Assembly: GCF_000717055.1 (NCBI RefSeq)
Contig: NZ_JNXI01000014.1
Coordinates: 1-64,000, forward strand
DNA: 64,000 nucleotides
Reading direction: 5' to 3'
Origin: Streptomyces iakyrus
GTDB lineage: Bacteria; Actinomycetota; Actinomycetes; Streptomycetales; Streptomycetaceae
In this document: positions 33,064-41,760 of the stretch, in pieces
Position numbering within the stretch: position 1 is the stretch's first letter
Layout of the letters: every line of letters begins with the position of its first letter
Translations under genes and position numbers: made by a program
The notes under the pieces: model-generated
Database searches by the model: none
Seen by the model: the letters and a program-made list of their open reading frames with translations, nothing else
What the model was told of the DNA's origin: nothing

Positions 33064-33169
33064 GGCGGCGACACGCCCTCGGCAGCGGACCAGGCGCCGG
33101 GGTGCGTCCCCATTCAGATGGCGTGGCATCCGGGTCGGGGTCTGATGACCGCGGGTATGGCCTCGTGGC

Positions 33170-33621
33170 CGAGGGCGGCAGGGGGCCGGTCGGTCACTCC
33201 CCGTGTCCCGCCCGTCGGCGGACGGCGGCACCGGGGCGGGTGATCGCGGCGGGCGGCGGCGCCATCGTCGCCACCGCCTCCGTGGCGGCGCTGCGCGGCA
33301 GCGCCGCGGGCGCGGCGTGCACGGTCTCCAAGCGAAGCAGGGTCCGGCTCCGCCGTGCAGGGCGAGGCCCTGTTCATCGTGGACGTCGAGCACCGCAGGC
33401 TGTGGCCGGTGTCCCTGACCACGGGCGGCGCCGCGTCGAGGCCGAGGACCTGGGCGGTCGGGCCCCCGGGCGTCGAACGCCGCCCCGGCCCGGCCCTCTT
33501 CGCCCACGGCGTCCCCGGCGTGGCCCCGCGCTTCTCCGGCCCCGCCGCGGCCCCGGACGGCTCCCTGCTCCTGTCGTCGAACGGGGAGGGCACGATGCCG
33601 CGGCCGGCGCCGAGCCCGTAG
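33170..33621 (+). pseudogene. Possible decayed secreted beta-propeller-type gene
   Basis: Two partial frames follow each other: one near 33230-33330 resembling a signal segment (VIAAGGGAIVATASVAALRG) and another from 33355 (MQGEALFIVDVEHRRLWPVS, then PGVAPRFSGPAAAPDGSLLL) ending at 33621. The second has a FIVDVEHRRLW and APDGSLL pattern seen in gluconolactonase/sorbosone-dehydrogenase propeller strands. They are in different frames and too short for a whole domain. This is a weak call; it may be non-coding. Confidence 0.3.
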
Positions 33622-33636
33622 GGCCCGGCGGCCGGT

Positions 33637-34852
33637 TCAGCGGCGGCGGCCCCGGGACGGCCTGCTCCGCCGCCCGTTCGGGGCGGAACCCGTGCGCGCC
33701 GCGGGCTTCTCGGCGGGCGGCGGGGTGAGGACGACGGGCACGCCCGACGGCTCCTGCGCCCCGGTGATGCGGCTCAGTTCGTCCTCGTCCGAACGGACCC
33801 GGGTGATCTGCGGGGTGATCCCGGCGTCGGACATCAGCCGGGTCATCTCACGCCGCTGGTGGGGCAGGACCAGCGTGACGACGGTGCCGGACTCGCCGGC
33901 CCGCGCGGTACGGCCGCCGCGGTGCAGATAGTCCTTGTGGTCGCCGGGCGGGTCCACGTTGACGACGAGGTCGAGGTTGTCGACGTGGATGCCGCGGGCG
34001 GCGACGTTGGTCGCCACCAGGACCGTGACCTGACCGTCCTTGAAGCGGGCCAGGGTCTTGGTCCGCTGCGACTGGGACTTGCCGCCGTGCAGGGCCATGG
34101 CGCGCACGCCGACGGCCAGCAGCTTCTTGGCGAGCCGGTCGGCGGCGTGCTTGGTGTCCAGGAACATGATCACGCGTCCGTCGCGGGCGGCGATCCGGGT
34201 CGTGGTGGCGTGCTTGTCGTCGTCCTCCACGTGCAGCAGGTGGTGCTCCATCGTGGTGACGGCGCCCGCGGACGGGTCGACGGAGTGGACCACCGGGTCG
34301 TGCAGGTAGGTGCGGACCAGCCGGTCGACGTTGCGGTCGGCCGCCGACCACCGTGGCGAGCCGCAGCCGCAGCGCGCGGGCGAACGGGGTGAGGGCGTCG
34401 GTGACCTGCTGGGCCAGCTCGCGGGTGGGGACCAGGACGAGGGCCAGGGGCTGCCGGGCCTCGGCCCGCTGCCCGTCGACGCGGGCGAGCAGGGCGAGCC
34501 CGAAGGCGAGCGTCTTGCCCGAGCCGGTGCGGCCGCGGCCGAGGACGTCCCGGCCGGCCAGCGAGTTGGGCAGCGTCGCCGCCTGGATCGGGAACGGCGC
34601 GGTCAGGCCCTCGGCGCTCAGCGCGGCCTTGAGCCGCTCGGGCAGGTCGAGGTCGTCGAACGCCTCGACGGCGGGCAGCGCCGGGGTGACGGTGACGGGC
34701 GGTGCGAATTCCCCGCTGGGGGCGGGGCGGCGCCCTCCGCGTCCGCCGCCCGCGGGGCGGGCGGCGCTACCGGCGCCGCCGGACTTGCGGGGCCGGTACC
34801 CGTTGCCACGGGAATGGGGAGAGCCGTTGTTCTTGCGAGCGGTGCGGTCCAT
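33637..34852 (-). pseudogene. DEAD-box RNA helicase with out-of-frame internal deletion
   Basis: The 5' part (start ATG 34852, AGGAAGG upstream) encodes an Arg/Gly-rich N-terminus, the Q motif region PFPIQAATLP, motif I GRTGSGKT and Ia VPTRELAQQ. Then after LATVVGG, at about 34342, the sequence jumps to a different frame encoding DRNVDRLVRTYLHDPVVHS, continuing through motif IV (MFLDTK), V (ATNVAARGIHV) and VI (HRGGRTARAG) to a stop at 33637. About 100 residues holding motifs Ib, II (DEAD) and III are gone. Without the DEAD box and with the frameshift the protein cannot be a working helicase. It is adjacent to a cold-shock gene, a pairing seen in other streptomycetes. Confidence 0.82.
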
Positions 34853-34950
34853 GCGGAACCTTCCTCGATGCGGCACGCGTCGAGGAATGCGCGGCGGCGC
34901 CGGAGGGCCGCTGGATTCGCAAGAGTTGAGCCGGAGAAGAGCAAAACGAG

Positions 34951-34983
34951 CCGGGGCCCGCACCGCGAGGGTGCGGGCCCCGG
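34951..34983 (-). terminator. Terminator of cold-shock gene
   Basis: A perfect 14-base stem CCGGGGCCCGCACC/GGTGCGGGCCCCGG with a 5-base loop; on the minus strand it is followed by CTCGTTTTGC. It lies 22 bases after the cold-shock stop codon. Confidence 0.85.
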
Positions 34984-35004
34984 TTCAGGGCGTTCGCGTA
35001 CGCG

Positions 35005-35208
35005 TCAGGCGGGAACGATGTTCTCGGCCTGCGGGCCCTTCTGGCCCTGCGTGACGTCGAAGGTGACCTTCTGGCCTTCCTGGAGCTCACGGAAGCCAGA
35101 GGTGGCGATGTTCGAGTAGTGGGCGAAGACGTCCGGGCCGCCACCCTCCTGCTCGATGAAGCCGAAGCCCTTTTCCGAGTTGAACCACTTCACGGTGCCG
35201 GTAGCCAT
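35005..35208 (-). CDS. Cold-shock protein (CspA family)
   Basis: A 67-residue OB-fold nucleic-acid-binding protein. RNP1 (KGFGFIEQ) and RNP2 (DVFAHYSNI) are intact, and it starts [14 protein letters not shown] as in most actinobacterial copies. It acts as an RNA chaperone and possible antiterminator in the cytoplasm. The AGGGAGAT ribosome site lies just upstream of the ATG. A long AT-richer leader contains a terminator-like hairpin about 100 bases before the start, suggesting control after initiation. The helicase remnant lies downstream in the same direction. Confidence 0.95.
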   Translation of the reverse strand: MATGTVKWFNSEKGFGFIEQEGGGPDVFAHYSNIATSGFRELQEGQKVTFDVTQGQKGPQAENIVPA

Positions 35209-35555
35209 ATGAATCTCCCTTGAGGGCAGTACTCAGGGCCCGCACCTTGCGGACCCGTAGTCGCCGATCTGATCACCCTAAGGAGATCCGAGAATCCTCG
35301 GACACAAAAAAGAGTGCTCGTCGACAAAAGGTCGAAAGAGCACTCGAAGTCTCTGGGAACCAAAACTGCAACGCGAACCAACGTAGCACAGGCCGGGTCG
35401 GATGGCCCGGAAATCTCGTACCCGGGGTGGATCGGTCCGCCCGTGCGTACTGCGTTTCGAGTACCGGAGATTGTCGGCAGGCGCACGACGACGGGACGAC
35501 CCCCTCACGGACAGGCTTGGCCCACGTCCGACACCAGATGTGGAGACCTCCTGCC
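35209..35555. other. Divergent regulatory gap with cold-shock leader
   Basis: These 347 bases hold no gene. The part to about 35400 is the leader and promoter of the minus-strand cold-shock gene, with conspicuously lower GC content. The rest is the upstream region of the plus-strand MMPL gene, ending with GGAG near 35542. TACGTT on the minus strand near 35380 could be a -10 element for the cold-shock gene, but this is weak. Confidence 0.55.
35306..35345 (-). terminator. Terminator-like hairpin in cold-shock leader
   Basis: On the minus strand GAGTGCTC (35345-35338), an inner TCGAC/GTCGA pairing and GAGCACTC (35319-35312) are followed immediately by six T residues (35311-35306). This is a textbook intrinsic terminator placed about 100 bases before the cold-shock ATG, so it may be a conditional attenuator. 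Alternatively, it ends an unknown small RNA. Confidence 0.7.
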
Positions 35556-37763
35556 GTGGCTACTTTCCTGTATCGACTGGGCCGTCTGGCCTTCCGGCGG
35601 CGCTGGTACGTCGCCCTGGTCTGGGCGGCCGTCCTGGCCGCCGTGGGGCTGGGCGCCCTCAAGGCGCCGGGGGCCGTCGACGAGGAGTTCTCGATGCCCG
35701 GCATCGAGTCCCAGAAGGCGTTCGACCTGATGGAGCAGCGCTTCCCCGGCGCCACGGCCGACAGCGCGACGGCCCGGGTCGTCTTCATCGCGCCGGGCGG
35801 CGAGAAGGTCACGGCCGCCGGGAACAAGAAGGCCGTCGAGAAGGCCGTGGCCGGACTCGGCGACGGCACGCAGGTCGCGAACGCCGTCGACCCGTTCGCG
35901 GCGAAGACGATCAGCGAGGACGGCACGACGGCCTTCGCGACGGTCACCTACAAGGTCGGCGCTGCCGACCTCACCGACGCCAGCCGCGGCCACCTGGAGC
36001 GGACCATCGACCAGGCCCGGGACTCCGGGCTGACCGTCGAGGCGGGCGGTACCGCGCTGGCCGCCGAGGGCGGGCCGGGCGGCATGGCCGAGGTGATCGG
36101 TGTCGCGATCGCCGCGGTCGTGCTCCTGATCACCTTCGGTTCGCTGGCCGCCGCCGGGCTGCCCCTGCTGACGGCCGTGATCGGTGTCGGCGTGAGCATG
36201 GCCACGATCCTCGCCCTGTCCAGTGCCCTGGGTCTGTCCACGACCACCGGCACCCTCGCGATGATGCTGGGCCTCGCCGTCGGCATCGACTACGCCCTGT
36301 TCGTCGTCTCCCGCTACCGCGAGGAGCGCGCCAAGGGCCGCACGCCGCAGGAGGCGACCGGGCTGGCCGTCGGCACGGCCGGTTCCGCGGTCGTGTTCGC
36401 CGGGCTCACCGTCGTGATCGCGCTGGCCGGGCTCGCCGTGGTCGGCATCCCGATGCTCACCAAGATGGGGCTGGCCGCGGCGGGCGCGGTGGTCGTCGCC
36501 GTGCTGATCGCCCTCACCCTCGTCCCGGCGCTCCTCGGCTTCTGGCCGAACGCCGTGCTCACCCGCAAGGCCCGCAAGAGCGGCCGGATCGAGGAGAGCA
36601 CCGGGGCCAACGCCGGCACCCGCTGGGCGCGCTTCGTGCTGCGCCGCCCCATACCCGTCCTGCTCCTCGGCGTCGTCGGTCTCGGCGCCCTCGCCCTGCC
36701 CGCCGCCGACCTCCAGCTGGGCATGCCCGGCGACGAGGCCAAGCCGGTCTCCACCACCGAGCGCCGGGCCTACGACGCGCTCGCCGAGGGCTTCGGGCCG
36801 GGCTTCAACGGGCCGCTGACCATCGTCGTGGACGCCAAGGGCGCCGCCGATCCCAAGGCCGCCGCCGGCACGATCGCGAAGGAGATCGGCGGCACCGAGG
36901 GCATCGTGTCCGTCTCCCCGGCGCGCTTCAACGAGGCCGGCGACACCGCCGTCTTCTCGGCCGTGCCCGCCACCGCGCCGACCGACGAGAGGACCAAGAA
37001 CCTGGTGACCACCATCCGGGACGAGCGCCCCGGCATCGAGTCCGGCACCGGCGCGAGCTACGAGGTCACCGGCACCACCGCGATGAACATCGACATCGCC
37101 GACAAGGTCCAGGCCGCGCTGATCCCCTACCTGGTCGTCGTGGTCGGGCTGGCGATCGTGCTGCTGCTGGTGGTCTTCCGGTCCCTGCTCGTCCCGCTCA
37201 AGGCGGCCCTCGGCTTCCTGCTGTCGGTGCTGGCCTCGCTCGGCGCGGTCGTCGTGGTCTTCCAGCAGGGCCATGGCGCGGAGCTCCTCGGCGTGGAGCA
37301 GACCGGCCCGATCATGAGTCTGATGCCGATCTTCCTGGTGGGCATCGTCTTCGGCCTCGCGATGGACTACGAGGTGTTCCTCGTCTCCCGGATGCGGGAG
37401 GCGTACGTCCACGGCGAGTCGCCCTCCCAGGCGATCACCTCCGGCTTCCGGCACAGCGCCCGGGTGGTCGTGGCCGCCGCTCTCATCATGATCGCGGTGT
37501 TCGCCGGTTTCATCGGCGAGAGCGACTCCATGATCAAGATGATCGGCTTCGGGCTCGCCTCGGCCGTCCTGTTCGACGCCTTCGTCGTACGGATGGCGAT
37601 CGCGCCGGCCGTCCTCGCCCTGCTCGGCGACAAGGCCTGGTGGCTGCCGAAGTGGCTGGACCGGGCGCTGCCGCGGGTCGACGTGGAGGGCGAGGCCCTC
37701 AGCCGGCCGGAGCGGGAACAGGCCCCGGGCACCGCACCCGGCCTGGAGCCGGCGCGCACCTGA
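35556..37763 (+). CDS. MMPL-family RND transporter
   Basis: A 735-residue integral membrane exporter with twelve predicted helices in two halves, each with a large external loop. Conserved blocks are MMLGLAVGIDYALFVVSRYREER and FGLAMDYEVFLVSRMREAYV, with the Asp-Tyr proton-relay positions, and FVVRMAIAPAVLALLG near the end. The GTG at 35556 has GGAG about 11 bases upstream and gives the usual MATFLYRLGR start. A hairpin follows, then a kinase-regulator pair in the same direction. Architecture parallels the minus-strand module at 18801-22833, although the proteins are clearly diverged. Confidence 0.9.
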   Translation: MATFLYRLGRLAFRRRWYVALVWAAVLAAVGLGALKAPGAVDEEFSMPGIESQKAFDLMEQRFPGATADSATARVVFIAPGGEKVTAAGNKKAVEKAVAGLGDGTQVANAVDPFAAKTISEDGTTAFATVTYKVGAADLTDASRGHLERTIDQARDSGLTVEAGGTALAAEGGPGGMAEVIGVAIAAVVLLITFGSLAAAGLPLLTAVIGVGVSMATILALSSALGLSTTTGTLAMMLGLAVGIDYALFVVSRYREERAKGRTPQEATGLAVGTAGSAVVFAGLTVVIALAGLAVVGIPMLTKMGLAAAGAVVVAVLIALTLVPALLGFWPNAVLTRKARKSGRIEESTGANAGTRWARFVLRRPIPVLLLGVVGLGALALPAADLQLGMPGDEAKPVSTTERRAYDALAEGFGPGFNGPLTIVVDAKGAADPKAAAGTIAKEIGGTEGIVSVSPARFNEAGDTAVFSAVPATAPTDERTKNLVTTIRDERPGIESGTGASYEVTGTTAMNIDIADKVQAALIPYLVVVVGLAIVLLLVVFRSLLVPLKAALGFLLSVLASLGAVVVVFQQGHGAELLGVEQTGPIMSLMPIFLVGIVFGLAMDYEVFLVSRMREAYVHGESPSQAITSGFRHSARVVVAAALIMIAVFAGFIGESDSMIKMIGFGLASAVLFDAFVVRMAIAPAVLALLGDKAWWLPKWLDRALPRVDVEGEALSRPEREQAPGTAPGLEPART

Positions 37764-37777
37764 GGAACCCCCGCCCA

Positions 37778-37809
37778 GGGCCGCCCGTGGCGAAGGACAC
37801 GGGCGGCCC
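37778..37809 (+). terminator. Hairpin after MMPL gene
   Basis: GGGCCGCCCGTG (37778-37789) pairs perfectly with CACGGGCGGCCC (37798-37809). No T-run follows, so it may terminate only partly, leaving the downstream kinase gene partly co-transcribed. Confidence 0.6.
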
Positions 37810-37870
37810 CCGGGGCGTTGCGGCCCGCCGTCGACCACGATGGTTCCAGCCCCACCGACCGGAGAGCCCG

Positions 37871-39103
37871 ATGAACATCAGTCTGGAGCGGCGGTACCAG
37901 GATCGCCTCGAGCAATTCTCGGCACGCCACGTGTTCCTCGTCGATCTGGCGATGGTTTTGGGACTGATGGGCTGTACCGCCCTCGGCGCCACGCTCACCA
38001 TGCCCGGCGCCGGACCGCCGGACCATGACAAGACCGCCACCGCCCTCATGGGCGTGGCCTGCCTCGTCCTGCTCAAGCACCGCACCCACCCGCGCACCGC
38101 CGTCGTCGTGGCCGGGGCCTGCACGGTGACCGCGGTCGGACTCGGCTACCTGGTCACGCCCCTGCTGCTGGCACCGGTCATGGCCGCCCTCTACTGGCTG
38201 GCCGCGCAAACCGACCGCAGGGTCACCCGCATCCACGGTCTGTCGACCCTGCTGGCCGTGACGCTCGCGGCGGTGTTCTCCGGCTCCATGAACCACGTCT
38301 CGCTGCTGCTCAGGACGATCGGCCCGATCTTCTGGCTGATGCTGCCGCTCGCCGCCGGCAAGATGACGCAGCTACGGCGCGCCTACCTCCGGTCGTTGCA
38401 GGCCCGGGCCGAACACGCCGAGCGCACCAGGGAGGAGGAGGCCCGCCTGCGGGTCACCGAGGAGCGGGTGCGCATCGCCCGGGAGCTCCACGACGTGGTG
38501 GCCCACCACATGGCCTTGGCCAACGCCCAGGCCGGAACGGCCGCACACCTCGCCCTCACCAGCCCCGAACAGAGCCAGAAGATCCTCACCGACCTGACCG
38601 GCACCACGTCCTCCGCGCTGCGGGAGCTGAAGGCCACGCTCGGCCTGCTGCGCGACGACGACGCCCCCAGTTCCCTGGGACTGGAGCCGTCCCCCGGCCT
38701 GTCCCGGCTGCCCGAGCTGGTCTCGGCGTGCGAGTCGGCGGGGCTGAAGGTCACCGTCGACACGGAAGGGGAGCCGCAGCCGCTGTCGCCCGGCGTCGAC
38801 CTGACGGCGTACCGGATCGTGCAGGAGGCCCTCACCAACGTCACCAAGCACGCCACGGCCGAGGCCGCCCGCATCCTGCTGACCTACACCGGCTCCCGGC
38901 TGCTGATCACGGTCAGCAACGACGGCCCCAGCAAACCGGAGGCCGCCCGCGGCCGCGGCTTCGGCGTGATGGGCATGCGCGAACGCGCCCTGTCCATCGG
39001 CGGCGAGCTGTGCGCGGGCCCCCGCCCCCAGGGCGGCTTCGAGGTCACCACCGCGCTGCCCCTGCAACCCTCCGTCCACCTCGCGGAAGGAACCACCGCA
39101 TGA
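37871..39103 (+). CDS. NarL-type sensor histidine kinase
   Basis: A 410-residue kinase. About five membrane helices lie within residues 20-165, then a coiled linker (AEHAERTREEEARLRVTEERVR). The HisKA_3 His is in RIARELHDVVAHHMALA, the N box in YRIVQEALTNVTKHA and the G box in GRGFGVMGMRERALSIGGEL. The ATG at 37871 has GGAGAG just upstream. It overlaps the response-regulator gene by 4 bases (ATGA) and follows an MMPL transporter gene. The signal is probably membrane or cell-envelope related. Confidence 0.9.
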   Translation: MNISLERRYQDRLEQFSARHVFLVDLAMVLGLMGCTALGATLTMPGAGPPDHDKTATALMGVACLVLLKHRTHPRTAVVVAGACTVTAVGLGYLVTPLLLAPVMAALYWLAAQTDRRVTRIHGLSTLLAVTLAAVFSGSMNHVSLLLRTIGPIFWLMLPLAAGKMTQLRRAYLRSLQARAEHAERTREEEARLRVTEERVRIARELHDVVAHHMALANAQAGTAAHLALTSPEQSQKILTDLTGTTSSALRELKATLGLLRDDDAPSSLGLEPSPGLSRLPELVSACESAGLKVTVDTEGEPQPLSPGVDLTAYRIVQEALTNVTKHATAEAARILLTYTGSRLLITVSNDGPSKPEAARGRGFGVMGMRERALSIGGELCAGPRPQGGFEVTTALPLQPSVHLAEGTTA

Positions 39104-39774
39104 GCATCAGGGTGCTGCTCGCCGACGACCAGGCGCTGCTGCGGGCCACGTTCCGCATCCTCATCGACTCCTGCCCGGACATGGAGGTGGTCGCCGAGGC
39201 CTCCGACGGCGCCGAGGCGGTCGAGCTGACCCGCGAGCTGCGCCCCGACATCGTCCTCATGGACATCCGCATGCCCGGCACCGACGGCCTCACCGCCACC
39301 GCCGAGCTGTGCGCCGACCCGGAGCTGTCCGCCACCCGCGTCCTGATCCTGACCACGTTCGAGACCGAGGACTACGTCGCCCAGGCCCTGCGCGCGGGCG
39401 CCAGCGGCTTCCTCGGCAAGGACGTCACCGCCGACACCCTCCTGACGGGTCTGCGCACGGTGGCCTCCGGCGAGGCGCTCCTGTCGCCCGTCGCCACCCG
39501 CTCCCTCATCACCCGCTTCCTCATGGCTCCGGCCCCCGGCACCGGCCTCGCGTCCCCCGAGCGCCTCGCCGGCCTCACGGTCCGCGAACGGGAGGTGATG
39601 GCGCTGGCCGCGGAGGGCCGGTCCAACACGGAGATCGCCGAGGACCTCACGCTCAGCCCGCTGACCGTCCGCACGCACATCCACCGGGCCATGACCAAGC
39701 TGCACGCCCGGGACCGCGCACAGCTGGTCGTCATCGCGTACCAGAGCGGGCTCGTACGGGCGGCGCCGGCGTGA
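39100..39774 (+). CDS. NarL/LuxR-type response regulator
   Basis: A 224-residue regulator coupled to the kinase by an ATGA overlap, with GGAAGG upstream. The receiver has D9-D10 and phospho-acceptor D55 (IVLMDIRMPG). The LuxR DNA-binding domain is LTVREREVMALAAEGRSNTEIAEDL, then SPLTVRTHIHRAMTKL. It probably regulates the upstream MMPL transporter gene and itself. It ends 9 bases before the convergent serine hydrolase stop. Confidence 0.9.
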   Translation: MSIRVLLADDQALLRATFRILIDSCPDMEVVAEASDGAEAVELTRELRPDIVLMDIRMPGTDGLTATAELCADPELSATRVLILTTFETEDYVAQALRAGASGFLGKDVTADTLLTGLRTVASGEALLSPVATRSLITRFLMAPAPGTGLASPERLAGLTVREREVMALAAEGRSNTEIAEDLTLSPLTVRTHIHRAMTKLHARDRAQLVVIAYQSGLVRAAPA

Positions 39775-39783
39775 CGCGGGGCC

Positions 39784-40950
39784 CTACGGCCTGCCGTAGG
39801 CCGCCACCATGACGGTCTCGGCGGTCCTGTTCATGCCCTGGCCCTTGGCGTCGGTGGAGTTGACGCTGTAGACGAGGGTGCGGGAGCCGTCGCGGGTGGA
39901 GGCGATGGCGGCGTTGTATCCCCAGCGTCCGCCCGTCTTGCCCCAGACCTCGCGTCCGCCGAGCACCTTCATGGACAGACCGACGGAGTAGGCGGCCGGC
40001 TCCCCCGTCCCGATGTCGGTCACCTCCGGCAGTGTGAACATCTCCTCCAGCAGCGGTCCGCGCACGACCCGGCCCTTGAACAGGGCGTCGGTGAAGCGCT
40101 CCAGGTCGGCGGTGGTCGAGATGATGTCCCCGGCCGCCCATCCGTCCGTCGCCCGCCACACGGAGACGTCCCGGAGCCCGGTCGTGCCGTCGTCGAGGCG
40201 CATTGTCTGGTAGCCGTGGTTGTGCGGCCCGGCGATGCGGGGAGCGGCCCCCGGGAGGTAGGTGTTCCGCAGCCCGAGCGGCCCGAGCACCCGCCGGGCG
40301 ACCTGGCGCTCGTAGGAGTCGTGGGTGACGCGCTCGATGAGCAGGCCGGCGACGGTGTAGCCGATGTTGAGGTAGTGCTGGCGCTCGCCGGGCGCGAACT
40401 CGCGCTTCTTCGCCGTCGCCGAGCGGACCATGTCCTCGGGGTCGTGGATGTGGAAACGGTTCGCGTACGCCTCCTCGACGGTGGTGCCGGGGAAGTCGGG
40501 GGCCGGAATCCCGTGCGTGTGGTTGAGGAGCTGCCGGACGGTGACGCCCCCGTACGACGCCGGGATCAGCTCCGGCAGGTAGGAGCGGGCGCTGCGGTCG
40601 AGGTCCAGCCGTCCCTCCTGGGCCAGTTGCAGGGCGACCGCGGCGGTGAAGACCTTGGTGACCGACCCGGCGCGGAAGCGGGCGGCCGGATCGGCGGGCC
40701 GCCCGGTCCGCAGATCGTGCACACCCGAACTGCCGTGCCAGACACCCTCCTTGCCGCCGACCCGCACGAGGGCGGCGGTGGCGTCGGCGCGGGGAAGGCC
40801 CGCGATGGCGGCTTCGAGGGCCGGGCCCGGGGAGGACGGCGCGGCCGTCGACGCGGCGGGGGCGGTGGCGGCGGCCGGGAGGACGGAAGGCCCCACGGAG
40901 AGCCCCGCGACGAGCACGGCGGCGGCCAGCAGGCTGGTACGCATCTTCAT
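39784..40950 (-). CDS. Secreted serine hydrolase (DD-carboxypeptidase/beta-lactamase fold)
   Basis: A 388-residue exported enzyme. The signal peptide MKMRTSLLAAAVLVAGLSVG is cleaved near AAATA. Motifs are SxxK at S96-V-T-K99, YxN at Y193-L-N195 and a KTG-like WGKTGGRWGY near the C-terminus; the rest follows D-alanyl-D-alanine carboxypeptidase/esterase proteins of the serine beta-lactamase superfamily. The ATG at 40950 is preferred over 40968 because CGGAG is correctly spaced. It differs from the protein at 3933-5189 in keeping KTG instead of HxG. Substrate not defined by the sequence. Confidence 0.85.
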   Translation of the reverse strand: MKMRTSLLAAAVLVAGLSVGPSVLPAAATAPAASTAAPSSPGPALEAAIAGLPRADATAALVRVGGKEGVWHGSSGVHDLRTGRPADPAARFRAGSVTKVFTAAVALQLAQEGRLDLDRSARSYLPELIPASYGGVTVRQLLNHTHGIPAPDFPGTTVEEAYANRFHIHDPEDMVRSATAKKREFAPGERQHYLNIGYTVAGLLIERVTHDSYERQVARRVLGPLGLRNTYLPGAAPRIAGPHNHGYQTMRLDDGTTGLRDVSVWRATDGWAAGDIISTTADLERFTDALFKGRVVRGPLLEEMFTLPEVTDIGTGEPAAYSVGLSMKVLGGREVWGKTGGRWGYNAAIASTRDGSRTLVYSVNSTDAKGQGMNRTAETVMVAAYGRP

Positions 40951-41046
40951 GGCGAACTCCGTTGACATGAGGCGACGTTGTGCGACGTCCTCATCCTCCG
41001 CAGCCGTGCCGTCCCACGGATCGCCCGCGCCGGTGGGCCTGTGGCG

Positions 41047-41760
41047 TCACTTCCTCGCCGGCGCGGGGGAGGGCCCGGACCCGGCCGCTCCCCCGGGCGG
41101 GGGATCACCGGCCGCGACGAGGCCGGTCTCGTAGGCGCAGATCACGGCCTGGATGCGGTCCCGGAGGCCCAGCTTCGCCAGCACATTGCCGACGTGCGTC
41201 TTGACGGTGTGGTCGCTGACCACCAGCTCTGCGGCGATCTCGGCGTTCGACAGGCCGCGCGCGAGCAGCAGCAGCGTCTCGCGCTCCCGGGCGGTCAGGA
41301 CGTCAAGCCGGGGATCGGGCCGGCGGGCCCGGGCGGTGGCGGGCCGGGTGTACTGCTCGACCAGCCGCCGGGCGACCGAGGGGGCGAGCAGCGAGTCACC
41401 CCGGGCGACGACCCGCACGGCGTGCACGAGGTCGTCGCGGCGGACGTCCTTGAGCAGGAAGCCGCTCGCGCCCGCGTGCAGCGCGTCGTACACGTACTCG
41501 TCGGAGTCGAACGTCGTCAGCATCACCGTCCGGCAGGCGCTCGCCGCGCTGATCGCCCGGCAGGCCTCGATGCCGTCCGTGCGGGGCATACGGATGTCGA
41601 GCAGGGCGATGTCGGGCGCGTGCCGGCGCACCGCGTCGACGGCCCCGCCGCCGTCGGCCGCCTCGGCGACGACCTCGATGTCCGGCTGCGCGTCCAGGAT
41701 CATCGCGAAGCCGCTGCGCACCAGTTCCTGGTCGTCGGCGACGACGACACGGATCGTCAC
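41047..41760 (-). CDS. NarL/LuxR-type response regulator
   Basis: A 237-residue regulator with receiver acids D9-D10, phospho-acceptor D55 (IALLDIRMPR) and a conserved Lys in FLLKDVR. The LuxR HTH is LTARERETLLLLARGLSNAEIAAEL, then SDHTVKTHVGNVLAKL. A 20-residue Pro/Gly/Ala tail ends the protein. The start overlaps the upstream kinase stop by 4 bases. It is the third NarL-type pair in this window, and no target gene is directly adjacent except possibly the ArsR/MFS pair beyond the kinase. Confidence 0.9.
   Translation of the reverse strand: MTIRVVVADDQELVRSGFAMILDAQPDIEVVAEAADGGGAVDAVRRHAPDIALLDIRMPRTDGIEACRAISAASACRTVMLTTFDSDEYVYDALHAGASGFLLKDVRRDDLVHAVRVVARGDSLLAPSVARRLVEQYTRPATARARRPDPRLDVLTARERETLLLLARGLSNAEIAAELVVSDHTVKTHVGNVLAKLGLRDRIQAVICAYETGLVAAGDPPPGGAAGSGPSPAPARK

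Noticed and set aside
33355..33621. Intact small protein of 88 residues
   Set aside because: It lacks a clear ribosome site and family, and looks like the tail of a frameshifted gene.
35402..39103. A 1233-codon plus-strand frame running through the MMPL gene into the kinase
   Set aside because: Only its last third, from 37871, encodes the kinase. The earlier part is an out-of-frame reading of the MMPL gene rich in Arg, Pro and Gly.
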